Assembly (NCBI GenBank): GCA_009869945.1
Contig: WIXG01000590.1
Coordinates: 1 to 35,086, forward strand
Reading direction: 5' to 3'
DNA: 35,086 nt
From: Mesaphorura yosii
Taxonomy: Eukaryota; Arthropoda; Collembola; Poduromorpha; Tullbergiidae
Shown here: positions 8,638 to 19,859 of the stretch, in pieces
How positions within the stretch are numbered: position 1 is the first letter of the stretch
How the letters are laid out: each line of letters opens with the position of its first letter
Made by a program: the position numbers and the translations under genes
The notes under the pieces: model-generated
What the model was told of the DNA's origin: nothing
The model's input: the letters and a program-made list of their open reading frames with translations, nothing else
Database searches by the model: none

Positions 8638-11094
8638 CTAATCTTGATTTGCCCTTGACTCTCTGATGGCCCGAACCTTTTCGTGATGCTGCATTTTCTT
8701 GACTGCGTCCCTCCGCTTCTTCTTCCGAGCCAGTTTAATCGCTTTTATCCGTTTCTCATTCTTCCGCTTGGAATTCTTCCATTTCGCTCTGACGATGGTC
8801 TTCAGTTCACTCCGTCCGCCGTCGTTGAACCGCGCCTTGACTGCTTCGATATCCTCGTCGCTCTTCATAAAGGACTCGAGCACTCCGATCAGTCTTGGGT
8901 CGTCTTCTGTGTAGAAAAAGGATTCGCCTTTGAATAAATTCAGCTGGCTGGTCAAGTCCTTCCGCCCGGGCTCGTATGACGACGATTTCTTCTTGCTACG
9001 ATCGCCACCGCCGCCTTCACCTTCATCGTCGGACGAATCGTACTTGAAAGGATTTGGCTTGGCGCTGATCCAAAAGCTTGTTTTGGAGTCGGATTGGCCT
9101 TGGCCTGACTTCAGTGAATACTTTTCCAGTTTGGCCCCTGCGCCAGCGTCCGAGTCTGATCTGTCCTCGTCCTCTGCTTCAGCGTCTACTCGATGTCCTC
9201 GTTCGGCGCCTAAGATTTTGGGCTCACGCTCACGGTCACTGCCGAATGAACTCAGGAGGCTGAACTTGGCAGGAGCCACTCCTGCCTCAGAGCTTGCCCC
9301 CGCCCCATTGCTAAACAGCTGCATTAGATTAGGAGCCACTTTGTAGACTGGTTTAGGCACTTCCGCTGGCACTGGAATGACTGAACCGCCTGCTGTCTGC
9401 TGCTGCTGCTCTACCTGTTTTGCTGTTTCCTTTGATTTTTTGTCACGTTTTGACTTCGAAGGGCTCAAATCCGCCGTAGCCACGGAGGAAATCGCTCCTG
9501 CTGCCTTGGCTGAACCAGCGTCTTCGACCTTAATTTCGTACTTCCGTTTGTGGTCCGCGGAAGAAGGCTGATATCTGACCAGCCCCAACGCAGAGGGCTC
9601 GATTCGGCCTTTGTTTGATTGGGCAGATACAGACTCAACATGTTTTGCGGTGGAAGCTGCCAAAATTCCAGGACCAAACATTTCACTCAATACGTTCAGT
9701 TGAGTCTGCTTCTCCGCCTCTCCGTCTCCGTCTCGCCCTTCTGTGGCCTTCGATGCAGACACTGAATTTTCTTCCACAAATCGCTCGTCCATCCGAAAGC
9801 GCTCGTCGCCGCCAAACTTTGACCCGAGCTCCATGAGCCGCTGACCCGCTTCCCCTTCGTACTGCGGCTTGACCTTAAATTGGTTTTCGTCCTCGATACC
9901 ATCGTTATTGTCGTCGTCAGAGGCTCCGAACAAGAAGTCTGTCCTTGCTTCGGCTTTGGTCTTGGACTGAGCTCCTGCTGACGATGACTGATGCGGCCGT
10001 GATTCATTCTTCTGTTGTTCGGCAAGGTTGGCGTTTGATAGCGCCTGTCGAATGATTGCTTCCCTGCTTTTCTTAAGCTCGTTTTGTGTTTGCAGGGACT
10101 GAACACGAAGTGCGTCTGACCTCTGCTTCTTTAGCGGATTAATTTTGAAGCCCGTGCTTGGTGGAGCTTTTGCTGTTGATGGAATAATTGCGCACGTGGT
10201 AGAGCTGGAATTGGCAATGACTGTCGCAGTTTGAGTGTCGATTGGCTTCCGCTTCGGCTTAACTTCTTGCAAACTGGGATAGCTTAAAATCCCTCTGAAC
10301 ATGGGCAGTTGTGGTTTCTTCGTCTTTCTCGTGTCATCTTCATCGGAAGAATCTGAATCCGAAGATGCTGAAGAAATCTGCACTGGTTCCTTCGGTTTGG
10401 AATGGGAAGCCGGAGCAATGATCTTATTTTTGGAAGGTGGGATAGGTGCCGGCGCCGAATTAGTTGCGGACCTCAGTCCTGCCCTCAAAACTCTCACTGG
10501 GCACTGCTCCTTGGCTAGGACTGGGAATCTGACGGCCGTGTCAGCGTCAGCCGTGCGCCTACCGTTGAGTTTCGGGTTGTTCACATTATCATTAGTCTGT
10601 TCATCCAACGCAGGAGTAGACGACACAATTTCAAAGTCAAAATTATCAGGCGGTCTTGGTCTCTTCAAGTTTCTAGACATTTCACGCTCCTTCTTCAATT
10701 TCTCAATGAAATTCTCTTTCGCTGGCTGCACTTTCATCGTCAACCCCTTCCATCTGGTATTATTGAGTAGGTCAATGCCTAAGAAGAAGAAAATGGGTGT
10801 GAGATACAAACTGTTTGATGAATCATCTATTTACAATATGAATTCAATTAAGAGCTTACATTTTCGTAATCCATGCTCTTTATCATTGAAACTGATATCA
10901 ATGAACGCGAATGTGGCGTCATTCTTGTTCCTCACGTCAACATCTTGAACTGTTCCAAAATTCTCGAAACGCTCCCTTAAATCTATTGAACTAACGTCAG
11001 GGTGCAAGTTTCCAATGAAAAGTCTTCTCGACGAAGAAGCGTCGGTCGCTTTCGCCGCTGATGCGGATCCTCGCCCGAACTCCGTCGCAGTCAT
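8638..11094 (-). CDS. NOL8-like nucleolar RRM protein
   Basis: Two exons on the minus strand: 11094-10860 and 10778-8638, with an 81-bp intron, giving 791 aa. The N-terminal RRM has RNP2 LFIGNL (residues 25-30) and a degenerate RNP1 (ATFAFIDI). It is followed across the splice by LRKCIDLLNNTRWKG and KVQPAKENFIEKLKKERE, which match NOL8 (human KTKWKG...QLAKESF). The middle is long, Ser/Asp/Glu/Lys-rich and probably disordered, with DSSDEDD-type acidic runs. The C-terminus has PFKYDSSDDE, LFKGESFFYTEDDPRL and a strongly basic KRxxAIKLARKKKRR tail, in line with a nucleolar rRNA-processing factor. The start chosen is ATG 11094; the open frame extends upstream to 11136 without a better context. 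It is divergent from REV1, with a tRNA gene between. Confidence 0.87.
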
Positions 11095-11310
11095 CTCCGT
11101 ACACAAAAGATGTACAGTTGCACAGCACCAGATCAATAATTAATTAATTCAGCAAAAAAAAAACCCTGTGACGCGAGAACTGGGTGAAGTGTGAACTCAA
11201 CACGTGCAAGTTTGAATTCCGAGCAAATGCAAATGAAATCCCAACAAAAACCAAAGAATTCAGATTTGAGTTGAACAAAAGTGAGTAATTCCAAGCATTC
11301 ATTCACAAGT

Positions 11311-11383
11311 GGTCCTGTGGCGCAACGGATAACGCGTCTGACTACGGATCAGAAGATTCCAGGTTCGAATCCTGGCAGGATCG
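11311..11383 (+). tRNA. tRNA-Arg(ACG)
   Basis: A 73-nt cloverleaf. The acceptor stem GGTCCTG pairs with CAGGATC, with discriminator G. The D arm is GCGCAACGGATAACGC. The anticodon stem is TCTGA/TCAGA around loop CTACGGA (anticodon ACG, decoding CGU and, with inosine, CGC/CGA). The T arm is CCAGG-TTCGAAT-CCTGG. There is no intron. A run of seven T (11391-11397) follows as the Pol III terminator. A and B boxes are internal. Confidence 0.98.
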
Positions 11384-11390
11384 CAATAAC

Positions 11391-11397
11391 TTTTTTT
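11391..11397 (+). terminator. RNA polymerase III terminator of tRNA-Arg
   Basis: TTTTTTT begins 8 nt after the tRNA 3' end, the usual Pol III stop signal. Confidence 0.9.
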
Positions 11398-11720
11398 GCA
11401 AATTTTTTCTGTGCGTGAAAGGTCACCAGCTTCAGTGGGGTTATGCGACCCCACATTTTTGCAGTCGATGCATATTTTTATCGCTGATAAGATAAGATAT
11501 ATAGCCACGCGAGGCACGACGTTTCTGTGACTGAACTGAGCTGAGATAAGAAAGGAATCTCCTATTTTCTTGTTCAAACTTGCACGAGCAGCGCGAATAT
11601 TATCTTTTCACTTTCATAATCGTATCGCAACTTACTAATTCGCAGGCGTACTAAAATTCCCCAATTAATTACGGCTTATGTATCACGTAATTCTGGTGTT
11701 CATAACTCGAGATACGAGCA

Positions 11721-14700
11721 ATGGGACGCCTGTTGACAAGAAGTAGTAAACCGACGACCGGAGCCGGAGTGCAGGCGCAAAGGCACAGCGGTGATAGTTT
11801 CAACCTCCAAGTTCAAGCTCCTCCGTCTTCCTCTCCAACTTTAAATACGAGGTCAAAACGTCCTGCCAGCACAGGCGCAGGCAACAACGACAAATCCGTC
11901 GATGATGGCAGGGGTGGACGAAACGATGCGGAGAATGGATTTGCGCAATGGGTAAGCGTATTATGAAACTTGACAACGGGGATGAAGGCTGAATCCTGAG
12001 TTTCTGACATTGTATTTACTGGTAGGGTGGCTACATGTCGGCTAAGAAGCAAAAACTTGACGAGCAGTTCAATGAAAGCGGTCTGGGGTTGCGAGGATCA
12101 AACAAGATGTCAGCTAAAAAGCTATTTAAGGGTGACTCCGTTCATATCAACGGATATACGAGTAAGTCTTGAATCCAGACCAAATTTTCAAGTCCATATT
12201 CAAATGCATTGCATGATTATTTTTTTCCATTTGTAGGTCCACCGGAACCAGAGCTCCGAGGACTATTTACTCGCCACGGCGGCCGATATGTGCAATACCC
12301 GACAGCGGACACGACGTTCGTGGTGGCCACAAACTTGTCGGCAGCAAAGAAGAGGATGTTCGCGAGTAAAACCGTAAAGCCTGAATGGATTACAGACTCG
12401 ATTAAGGCTGGAAACAGACTTGATCCCAGAAAATACATGCTATATGATTTGAACAAGTTAGTGGGTCTTTCTTTTCTTCACTTTTTGAATTTTCGCATTG
12501 CAATTTAGCAGGACAAGATTTATTTTCTGTTTCAGAGAAAACAAACAACATACCCTGACACAAGTGATGAAACAACCTGCCAAGACGAAGCTGAGCCCTG
12601 TCCCTGCGCCAGCTCCAGCACCAGTCCTTCCCGCTAAAACTGCAAATCAGACATCTCCAGAAATGAAACAATTTAAAATTAAGAATTTAATTGTGAAAGT
12701 TCAAAAATTGGACGCGACGTCAATCTTCTCTTCCAAATCTAAATTCCGAAATCATACTCCAAAGGCTGGACCTTCACCATCACCGTGCGTCGTTGTCGTT
12801 GAGGATTCTGAATCCAGCGGATTGGGGGACAGTCAAGGCCCAACTCTCAGCGATTCAGGCGATTCCCAACGTATTGATGCAGCCATAGATTTGCCAACGC
12901 CGCAAACAAATACAAAGTCGGAGCCAGTCAATCACGGCAAAGACAATGTCCAAGACTCCAACGACTCTGATGAGGTCACAATCATAGAATGCACGCCCTC
13001 TCCGCCTCGCTCAAGAGTGGCTAAAGAAAAATCAAGCGTACAGGAGAAAGAGAAGCCGGCATCGAAAAATGCTTCCACTTCCAGTTCAAGTCCAAGCCGT
13101 ACTTCGACCAGAAGAGCAGCTGCTGGTACGACGACGGCGAACACGAGCGCCGAGCATCCTGAGGTTCCTTCAGCTGCCTCATCCGCAGCAGGCCAAAATG
13201 AGGCAAGCACCAACAAAACTCCAGTCTCAACTGCGAGTGCCAGTGTCGGTGCCCGCCCGGGCTCCGGAAAAATGAAGACTGCCGCTGAAGAAGGGTATCT
13301 CCAAGAATTCTATAACAATTCACGCCTACACTTAATATCAACCCTCAAGAAAGGACGACAGCAGAATGTCGCGGAGTGGAGGGCTAACGTTGCAACTCAC
13401 AAGTTTCCATTGGCTGAGAAATACCGGCGATTGGCACAAGAACGCTCGAACGTTGGATCTACGGACATTGAAATCCAAAACAGTGACAAAATTCTGTTCC
13501 ACATTGACCTTGACTGTTTCTTTGTGGCCGTGGCTCGCCTTTCCCGCCCTCACCTTCAAAACAAGCCCGTGGTCATCACTCACTCAAAAGGGGCTGACTC
13601 CAAATCCGACATTGCTTGCCCGTCGTACGAAGCACGGGCCTTCGGCATCTCAGCCGGCATGTGGTTGTATCAGGCAAAGGAGCTTTGTCCCGACGTGGTT
13701 GCGATTCCGTACGAGTTTGACGAGTACACTCGCGTTTCGAAGCAATTTTACGAGACGGTCGCAAGTCTGACGTTAGAAATGGAGGCGATTAGCTGTGATG
13801 AAATGCTAGTAAATGTCACGAGTCTCCTTCAGCCAATGGCAGCGGTAACAGACGATGGGGGCGCCACCCCGAATCCTCTTCGTTTGGCACAGTTCCTTAT
13901 CGACGAAATTCAAGCGAGCACGGGCATCACCGCTTCGATTGGCATCGGAACAAATCGACTGTTGGCCAAGCTTGCGACGAGGGTAGCGAAGGACACAAAG
14001 TCAGGTCGCCACTTCATGAAGGTGGCCGATGCTCAAGAATACATTCGCCCACTTCCCGTGCGGAAACTGCATGGAGTTGGCTGGGCCACGGCGGAGAAAT
14101 TGGAGGCACTTGGCGTGAAGACAGGATCTGACTTGGAAAGACTAAGTCTGCAGGAGCTGAAGCGAGAATTTGGGGACAAAACCGGGCAAAAGCTACACTC
14201 GTAAGTAAAACTTGCCAAAATAGCCAAAATTCCCTTCTAATCTTCAGCTTGATTATTTGGCAGTGTTTGCCGTGGCATTGACGATGACACAATAAACGTC
14301 GACGCGGCGAAAGCCAAATCGATATCGGCTGGTTGCTCGTTTGGAGTCCGGTTTGTCAACATGAAGGAGTGCGAACGGTTTCTAAAGGAAGTCACGGAGG
14401 AGGCTGCAAGTCGGGCGGCGACTGCGCGTTGTTACTGCAACAAGATGACACTCACACTCTGGATTGCAAGGAAGGGATATGAGAAGGATACGGTGAAACC
14501 CGGCGGGCATGGGATCGCGGACGTACACACAAAGTAAGATTTGCTGATGTAATTTATCATTGTTTGTGAGTATCCTCGCGTTTCAGACTTAACTGTCTTT
14601 TTGCCTTCAGGAGTCAGACCTTCAAGCAAAAAACGCGCGACTCGTCCGTGCTCGCTTCCAGCACCCTCGAACTGGCTCGGGCCATTATGCGAGGAGTCGT

Positions 14701-16675
14701 GCCTCCAGAGCACGTGCGAGGTGTGAGCATTTCATTGGATGGCCTGATCTATGATGACGATCTCTCAGAGAAGGATCGCAAGTCACATCAGCCTACTTTG
14801 CTCTCGCAAATTAAGAAGATTCAGTCGACAAAACCTGCAGTTGCAGCTGAAGAAACACAAAGTGCAGACTCAAATTCAAGCCGTGTAGCGGCTGCTCCTG
14901 AATCTTCTACTGTTCCTGGACCATTAAAGTCAAGCAGCAGTTCTTCACCCGCACCCTCGTCACCAAGCTCTGAGCCTAGAGGGAAAGCGACGACAAAGAC
15001 AAAGGCAAAACCATGTCCAAAATCACGAAGCAGCAGTGCCGGCGCCAGCGTGAATAATGTTGGGCTTGGCTTGGCCAAGTTGTCACATATTTCCCCGTCC
15101 ACGTGCATGTCAACTTCGAATTCGAATCCCTACGCCGACATTCAGGAGCTCGACCCGAGTTACTTGGCAGCGCTGCCTGACGACGTGAGAGCAGAAGTTT
15201 TGCTTGAATTCCAGAAAGCGAGGAATCTCAAAGCGATTGTCTCGACTCCTGGCAGCAGCAACAGTGGACCTTCAAGCAGTAAAGCAGTACTGAAACCAAA
15301 GTCAAGCCCTGTCCGATCTTTCTTGAAGCGATCGCCAATTCGTAGTAAGAATAAAAGCAGTAGCAGTCCGCGTAAGTCAGGGCAAGGGCTCAAGTTCTTC
15401 CCACGCAAGCAGTCGAGCGGCGGCGGCTCATCATCAGACAACAACTTGTACAGTTACTTTAAGGCGGTGGAGCGGGCCAAGAGCAGAAGCCCGTCGGTCA
15501 GCCCATTCAAACGAGGCGGTTTCAAAACTTCGACACAGAAGCAGAAGCCTGGAGGGGCGGACCCTGCCTCACTCTCGCTGAGTAGTGAAGAGAACCGGTT
15601 AATCCCGGATAGTAGCGTTGAAATTTTCGTCGTACCTGAGTCGCCCCAGCCAGAACTCGATCAGGAACTGCAGAGGTTGCTGGAAACGACTCCTACGAAG
15701 AAGTCATCGCTGGAAGTTGAGAAGATGATCATGAGCTTCAACGAGGAGATGCCTGAAGGCGACAGCAATGGTAACGGCAGCAGTAAAAAAGCGGCTAGAG
15801 CGGAAGCCAGCATGGACAATGAATGCGGGCAGCGCATGCTTCAAAGCACGAGCACCGGCTCCAGACCGCCAGGGAGCCGACCCTCATTGGAATTGGACCT
15901 TCCAAGAGGCAGTTCTTCTGCTGCGGGTGGAAGCACGGGCCCTGGCCGAAGCTCCAGCAAAAGTCCTCGCCCTACGACCAGCAGCCGTGCATTCGCACGG
16001 GTTCGAAACGCCTCGGGCACGGACGACCCCGAAGTCCAGGCCGCAATTCTGAAATCTTACACACAATCAAATGGGCTCGGGGACGGAGGTGACGGGTACG
16101 ACTTTGAAGCGGATGAAAGCTTCACGGGACCTGCGGCTGGCCCGAGCACGCATGCTGACGCCGGCACCGGCGCGTGCGCAGACGACAATCTAAGCATTGC
16201 CAATAACTTGGACTCCGACCGTGACGACGATTTCGACGAGTACGACATCAATCCTGATTTTCCTGACCCGACATTCAACGCCCAAGAAATTGAGCTCCCA
16301 CCACTGAACGGTGAGTATGAAATCGATAAAGTGCACGAAACGATTCGGATGGGAATCACGGATCGAATGCCGAGTGAAGACGACGCCGAATGCCTGATGA
16401 CATACTTCCGGGACCTTTCATCCACGTTTTTGGCCCAGACGTGTAATTCACTGCGATTTTTACAGGCGTAAGTGAAATTCTTTAATCAGTTTACCCAGTC
16501 TTTGGCAACATTTATAGTCATTTCGCCATTTTCCTCTGTATTTCCTAGGCTTCGTGCCGAACTGACAAGGAAAGGCGGAGAAGGCGCCGTGGCATGGAGT
16601 TCCATCTTCGACACGATCATAAAGCAGACGCAGGAGTGGATCCAAGAGGATTATGGAGGACTCTTCGAAGTGTAA
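11721..16675 (+). CDS. REV1: DNA repair protein REV1 (Y-family deoxycytidyl transferase)
   Basis: A nuclear translesion-synthesis polymerase that inserts dCMP opposite abasic sites and scaffolds Pol zeta. Seven exons: 11721-11951, 12026-12161, 12237-12456, 12536-14200, 14264-14533, 14611-16467, 16549-16675; introns 63-81 bp; phases consistent; 1501 aa (human REV1 is 1251). Features: the REV1 signature WGGYMSAKKQKLDEQF at the exon 1/2 junction; BRCT about residues 110-190 (VHINGYTSPPEPELRGLF, PEWITDSIKAGN); a Ser/Pro/Thr-rich linker. The palm has D520 and D522 in HIDLDCFF and D617/E618 in SCDEML. Thumb HhH is LHGVGWATAEKL. A ubiquitin-binding motif is at about 1022-1040 (DPSYLAALPDDVRAEVL), followed by a long low-complexity region. 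The C-terminal Pol eta/iota/kappa and REV7-binding domain is about 1407-1501. Start ATG 11721 is the first in frame. AATAAA lies at 16807-16812. Confidence 0.96.
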
Positions 16676-16868
16676 CAGGATGCACGAAGCAGGAACCTTA
16701 AGCTTGATGATTTGACTTCTGAGATTCAGGAAACAATTTGTGTGGTTGTGTGTGTCGCTGTGCTGGGCAATTAAGTAAAGTTTCTATAATTTTCTAAGAA
16801 TTTCGAAATAAAAATCGCATATGAACTTAATTCATTTCTTGCATTCATATTGATATCAATAAATATTA
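16676..16868. other. Convergent REV1/ARMT1 3' UTR spacer
   Basis: 193 bp between the stops, with AATAAA for REV1 at 16807-16812. No canonical minus-strand AATAAA is seen, so the ARMT1 transcript probably runs into the REV1 3' UTR. Confidence 0.5.
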
Positions 16869-18446
16869 TTATGACGCTCCGTTCACAAACTGTATGAGCC
16901 CAAACTCTCCAGTCTCCATCCAATCCGGCTTATTTGCATCGAGCCAATCAGCCTTCGATTGCTCAACCCCGGCCACCGTGTCCGCCTTCACTGTCCGGAG
17001 TGCGAGGAGCGGAGCTGGTCGAAAGCCCCCCAATGCGTCGGAAAAAGGCGTGCTCTTCTTCCAGTTTCGGTCCTGCACCAGTTTCCGGTAGTTCAGGTCG
17101 CCTTTGAACACAAGCGCGGTGTGAGCCCGGAGCTGCCCGTAAAGATCGGGATCGCCGTGGGGGTGGGCCATTTCGCTGTACGCATGAGGGTACGTCCAGA
17201 ACGGAGACGCGACGACTCGGAAACGCGCGTCCTGGAAGTGGGATTTCCATTTCGCAGACAGTTTCTGAAGCTGGACCGACGGCCCCGCAGCCATCGTGTC
17301 CAGTAGCCAGACGACATCGTGAGACATTGTGTCTGATATGAACCAAGGCACTGTCTTCACGTAGAAGGTCACCGAGTGCACATGATTCAGGAGGCAATCG
17401 GCGAAGCATAAATCGGTGAATAGCTCGAAACCGGCGTTGTCCAGCACGTAGCCCAAGCTTCTATCGTCATCAGCGCGAGCTGAGCGAAATGTCTTCCAGA
17501 AAAATTCTGAATTATCAACAAGCAGGCTGTCTTTCTCCAGGCTCTTCAGTTGCTGCATCAAATTTACGCTAGTGTGGGACGCCGACTCCCCGGAAGAAAG
17601 ACTCAAATCTGAACGATTGCCCCATAGACTCAAGTGTAGAAGGATTTGTTGCGTCGCGCTCGTCGACAAATCTTCTTTGGTCATGAATTCGGCGAGGCTC
17701 GCGATTTCCTTGATTGATTCGTGATATCCGGCTTGTTTCTGGCTCCTGAAGTAGTCGAAGTTTTGGAAATGGGACGTTGGACACGTGAACGCGTCGTGGA
17801 TTCTTTGGTACAGGTAGCATTCGACGTACAGCCAAGGAGCATTGTACCAACGAACCTCCTCCACGGGACAGGACAATTCGCGACCCACCTGCTGCAAGTA
17901 TTCGTTCCAAGTTGAGTATAAGGAGTCTGGATCTGGAGTAGTCGATTGGGAACCTCGTTCGACTACGGGCAGGCGCCTGATTGGTTTGTTGGTCTGGAGT
18001 TCGTTCTTTAATTGAGCTAGTTGGCCAACAATTAATTTAATCTCGTCACGAGCGGCCTGAAATTAAAGATTACGCATTACAAGAATTCCCAAACGCGGGT
18101 TATCTCGTAAATTGTAAAATTTTACTTACTGCTCCCAATTCTTCCCCGATCGCATTCTTATCACGTGAGAGTTGGTCAATGATTTTAGTGAGGATTACTG
18201 GAAGCCGGTAGCCAATTGTTTTGTACGCGAAACCCCTACAAAAATGTTGACAGCGGATTAAAATGCGGACAAAGCATGCACACGCCGTTAAGGTCGTTCC
18301 AAATACCTTTTGTAAGTTGCATTCAACCGACTACCAGGTGGATAAAACCCGTCTACGAATTCGGCGTTGGCGATTCCTCCGCCGCTTCCTCCGACGTGAT
18401 TTCCAGTGGTGGAGGTGGCTTTGGGGCTTGTTTTCGCGTCGGACAT
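16869..18446 (-). CDS. ARMT1: Damage-control phosphatase ARMT1 (DUF89)
   Basis: A metal-dependent phosphatase of the DUF89 family. The human protein acts on sugar phosphates such as fructose-1-phosphate and was reported to carboxyl-methylate PCNA. Three minus-strand exons: 18446-18307, 18235-18130 and 18056-16869; introns 71 and 73 bp; 477 aa (human 441). The N-terminal 40 residues are Ser/Gly/Thr-rich and extra. Conserved blocks follow: GFAYKTIGYRLPVILTKIID; WYNAPWLYVECYLYQRIH; SLWGNRSDLSLSSGE; metal-site D288-N289 in LDNAGFEL; D324 in WFISDTM; and FKGDLNYRKL (about 399-408). The start ATG 18446 heads the only exon that joins in phase. It is convergent with REV1. Confidence 0.95.
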
Positions 18447-19181
18447 GTTGCAAATTGCAATTATTGAGTTCTTAATTCGAGCTCGAATCGGCGAAGTGCT
18501 GTAAAGTCTTACTATCGTGATTTTCCACACTTTGGCTGACCTCAACACAGAAGCACTAAGCAAATTAATTACTAAACCGATAACTAGAGTCTGGGCCCGA
18601 CTGAAACTTATGTAATCGCTTCCGACTTTATGATTTACTCTTTTATGCAAATGGATCAAAGTGAACGATCATGATTATAAAATGTATTTCCCTCGTGCGC
18701 AGTGACATAATTCACATGTGCAGTGAGCGTGACTTTGAGCAGAGCTCGTGAAGGACAAAGATTTGGGTATCGCATCGATTTCTGATTTCTCAACTACAAC
18801 AACGTACTGAAAGAGTTTATTCTAAATTAATCTAACGACGATTTAACATGTCTAAATTAACATAAAATATGAAAGCAATAACAATTACAATAACAATTAA
18901 GAACAAAGCAAAACTTAGAACAGATAAGAGTTCAAAAACAGTCGTATAGGATATATAAAAAAAGTAAAAACGTTAAAAATCGCAAAAAACATAATACCTT
19001 GAAGGAATCTTGACTAATGAAACGGATGCAATAAACGACTTAAGAATTCCATTGAAGCAAAAATATAATAAGAGATAGAGAACTGTGATAAAGTCATGTA
19101 AAGCGCTGAAAACACTGAGAAACATAAATATCATGAATAAATTCCAGAAACGTTCACCAACTTCTAATTCAAACTGTCCAG
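18447..19181. other. ARMT1 upstream region and 3' UTR of the next minus-strand gene
   Basis: The right half (about 18814-19181) is AT-rich and probably the 3' UTR of the gene ending at 19182; TTTATT at 18814-18819 is a minus-strand AATAAA. The left half is the ARMT1 promoter region. A hydrophobic 70-codon minus-strand frame at 18973-19185 has no ATG start and overlaps the stop of the upstream gene, so it is not called. Confidence 0.45.
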
Positions 19182-19859
19182 TCAAATTCCATTACTGTTT
19201 CCGGTCGCGGCCCAAAGACTCGGGCCCATGTCGCTAAAATAATAAGGATAAATTGCATAGTTCCAGTAGCTGCGAATGTACTCCGAGGGTGGGTTCTGGT
19301 CGCCTGGAACTTGAATCTCTCGGTTGAAGTAGCCGTGCAGTGCGTCTAAGACAGACTCGAATTCCTCATTCGTCACATTCGTCAAGATGGAGTCAATTTC
19401 TTGCTGCTGGCCGACGGTATTCCAAGGCAGGTTGTATCCGGCTGTAATCACAAACTCCTCCGCGATGTCATACTTGAATGGGACGATGCAATTATCCAAA
19501 CGACGAGAGAGAATGAAAGTGTTGGACTCCATGTTTACGTTCTTGTTCTTGCCCACTTCGACCACGTCCTCGCCCAGTGTCATGAAGGTGCGTGTGGGTG
19601 AGTTCGGAGGACTGCCCATGGATTCCGGTAGTACTGGAATGGCAGCAGGCCCTGGTGGTCCAGGATAGCCGTAGTCGCTTGGAGAAAATGGCCTCGATGC
19701 ACTTGATGGCCCAGGAATTGGATCTGGAGTCAGCAGGGTAGATCGATAACCAGGGCCACGCTGGGGCTGGGGCACTTTCGTTTTAATGTGGTTATTATTT
19801 TGGTCATTCTCCATTGTTGGACGCTGGACTGGACTGGGCACGGAAATATAAGTAGCCAT
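19182..19859 (-). CDS. Uncharacterised proline-rich protein, about 225 aa
   Basis: I do not recognise this protein. The frame runs from ATG 19859 to a stop at 19182-19184 without an intron. Residues about 1-90 are rich in Pro, Gly, Ser and Asn (PGPSSASRPFSPSDYGYPGP, PPNSPTRTF). The C-terminal about 120 residues look folded: SNTFILSRRLDNCIVPFKYD, EEFVITAGYNLPWNTVGQQ, then EFESVLDALHGYF and an aromatic SYWNYAIYPYYFSDMGPSLW. There is no signal peptide or membrane helix. A second in-frame ATG (MENDQN) could be the start. A protein-like minus-strand stretch at 19945-20111 (LRIEQLTNFGQLYRESSYVR) may be an upstream exon, but I found no splice pair that joins it cleanly. Confidence 0.6.
   Translation of the reverse strand: MATYISVPSPVQRPTMENDQNNNHIKTKVPQPQRGPGYRSTLLTPDPIPGPSSASRPFSPSDYGYPGPPGPAAIPVLPESMGSPPNSPTRTFMTLGEDVVEVGKNKNVNMESNTFILSRRLDNCIVPFKYDIAEEFVITAGYNLPWNTVGQQQEIDSILTNVTNEEFESVLDALHGYFNREIQVPGDQNPPSEYIRSYWNYAIYPYYFSDMGPSLWAATGNSNGI

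Larger units (their letters stand above)
11095..11720. promoter_or_regulatory. Divergent NOL8-like/REV1 promoter region with embedded tRNA
   Basis: A 626-bp spacer between two head-to-head protein genes. It contains tRNA-Arg (11311-11383). On the REV1 side there is a run of overlapping GATA words and a TATATAG (GATAAGATAAGATATATAG, 11486-11504), plus another GATAA near 11544. The promoter assignment is inferred from position and motifs. Confidence 0.5.

Noticed and set aside
10301..10948. 215-codon plus-strand frame
   Set aside because: Mirror of the Ser/Asp-rich coding sequence of the NOL8-like gene on the minus strand.
18973..19185. Hydrophobic 70-codon minus-strand frame
   Set aside because: Starts without ATG, overlaps the stop of the upstream gene and lies in its AT-rich 3' UTR.
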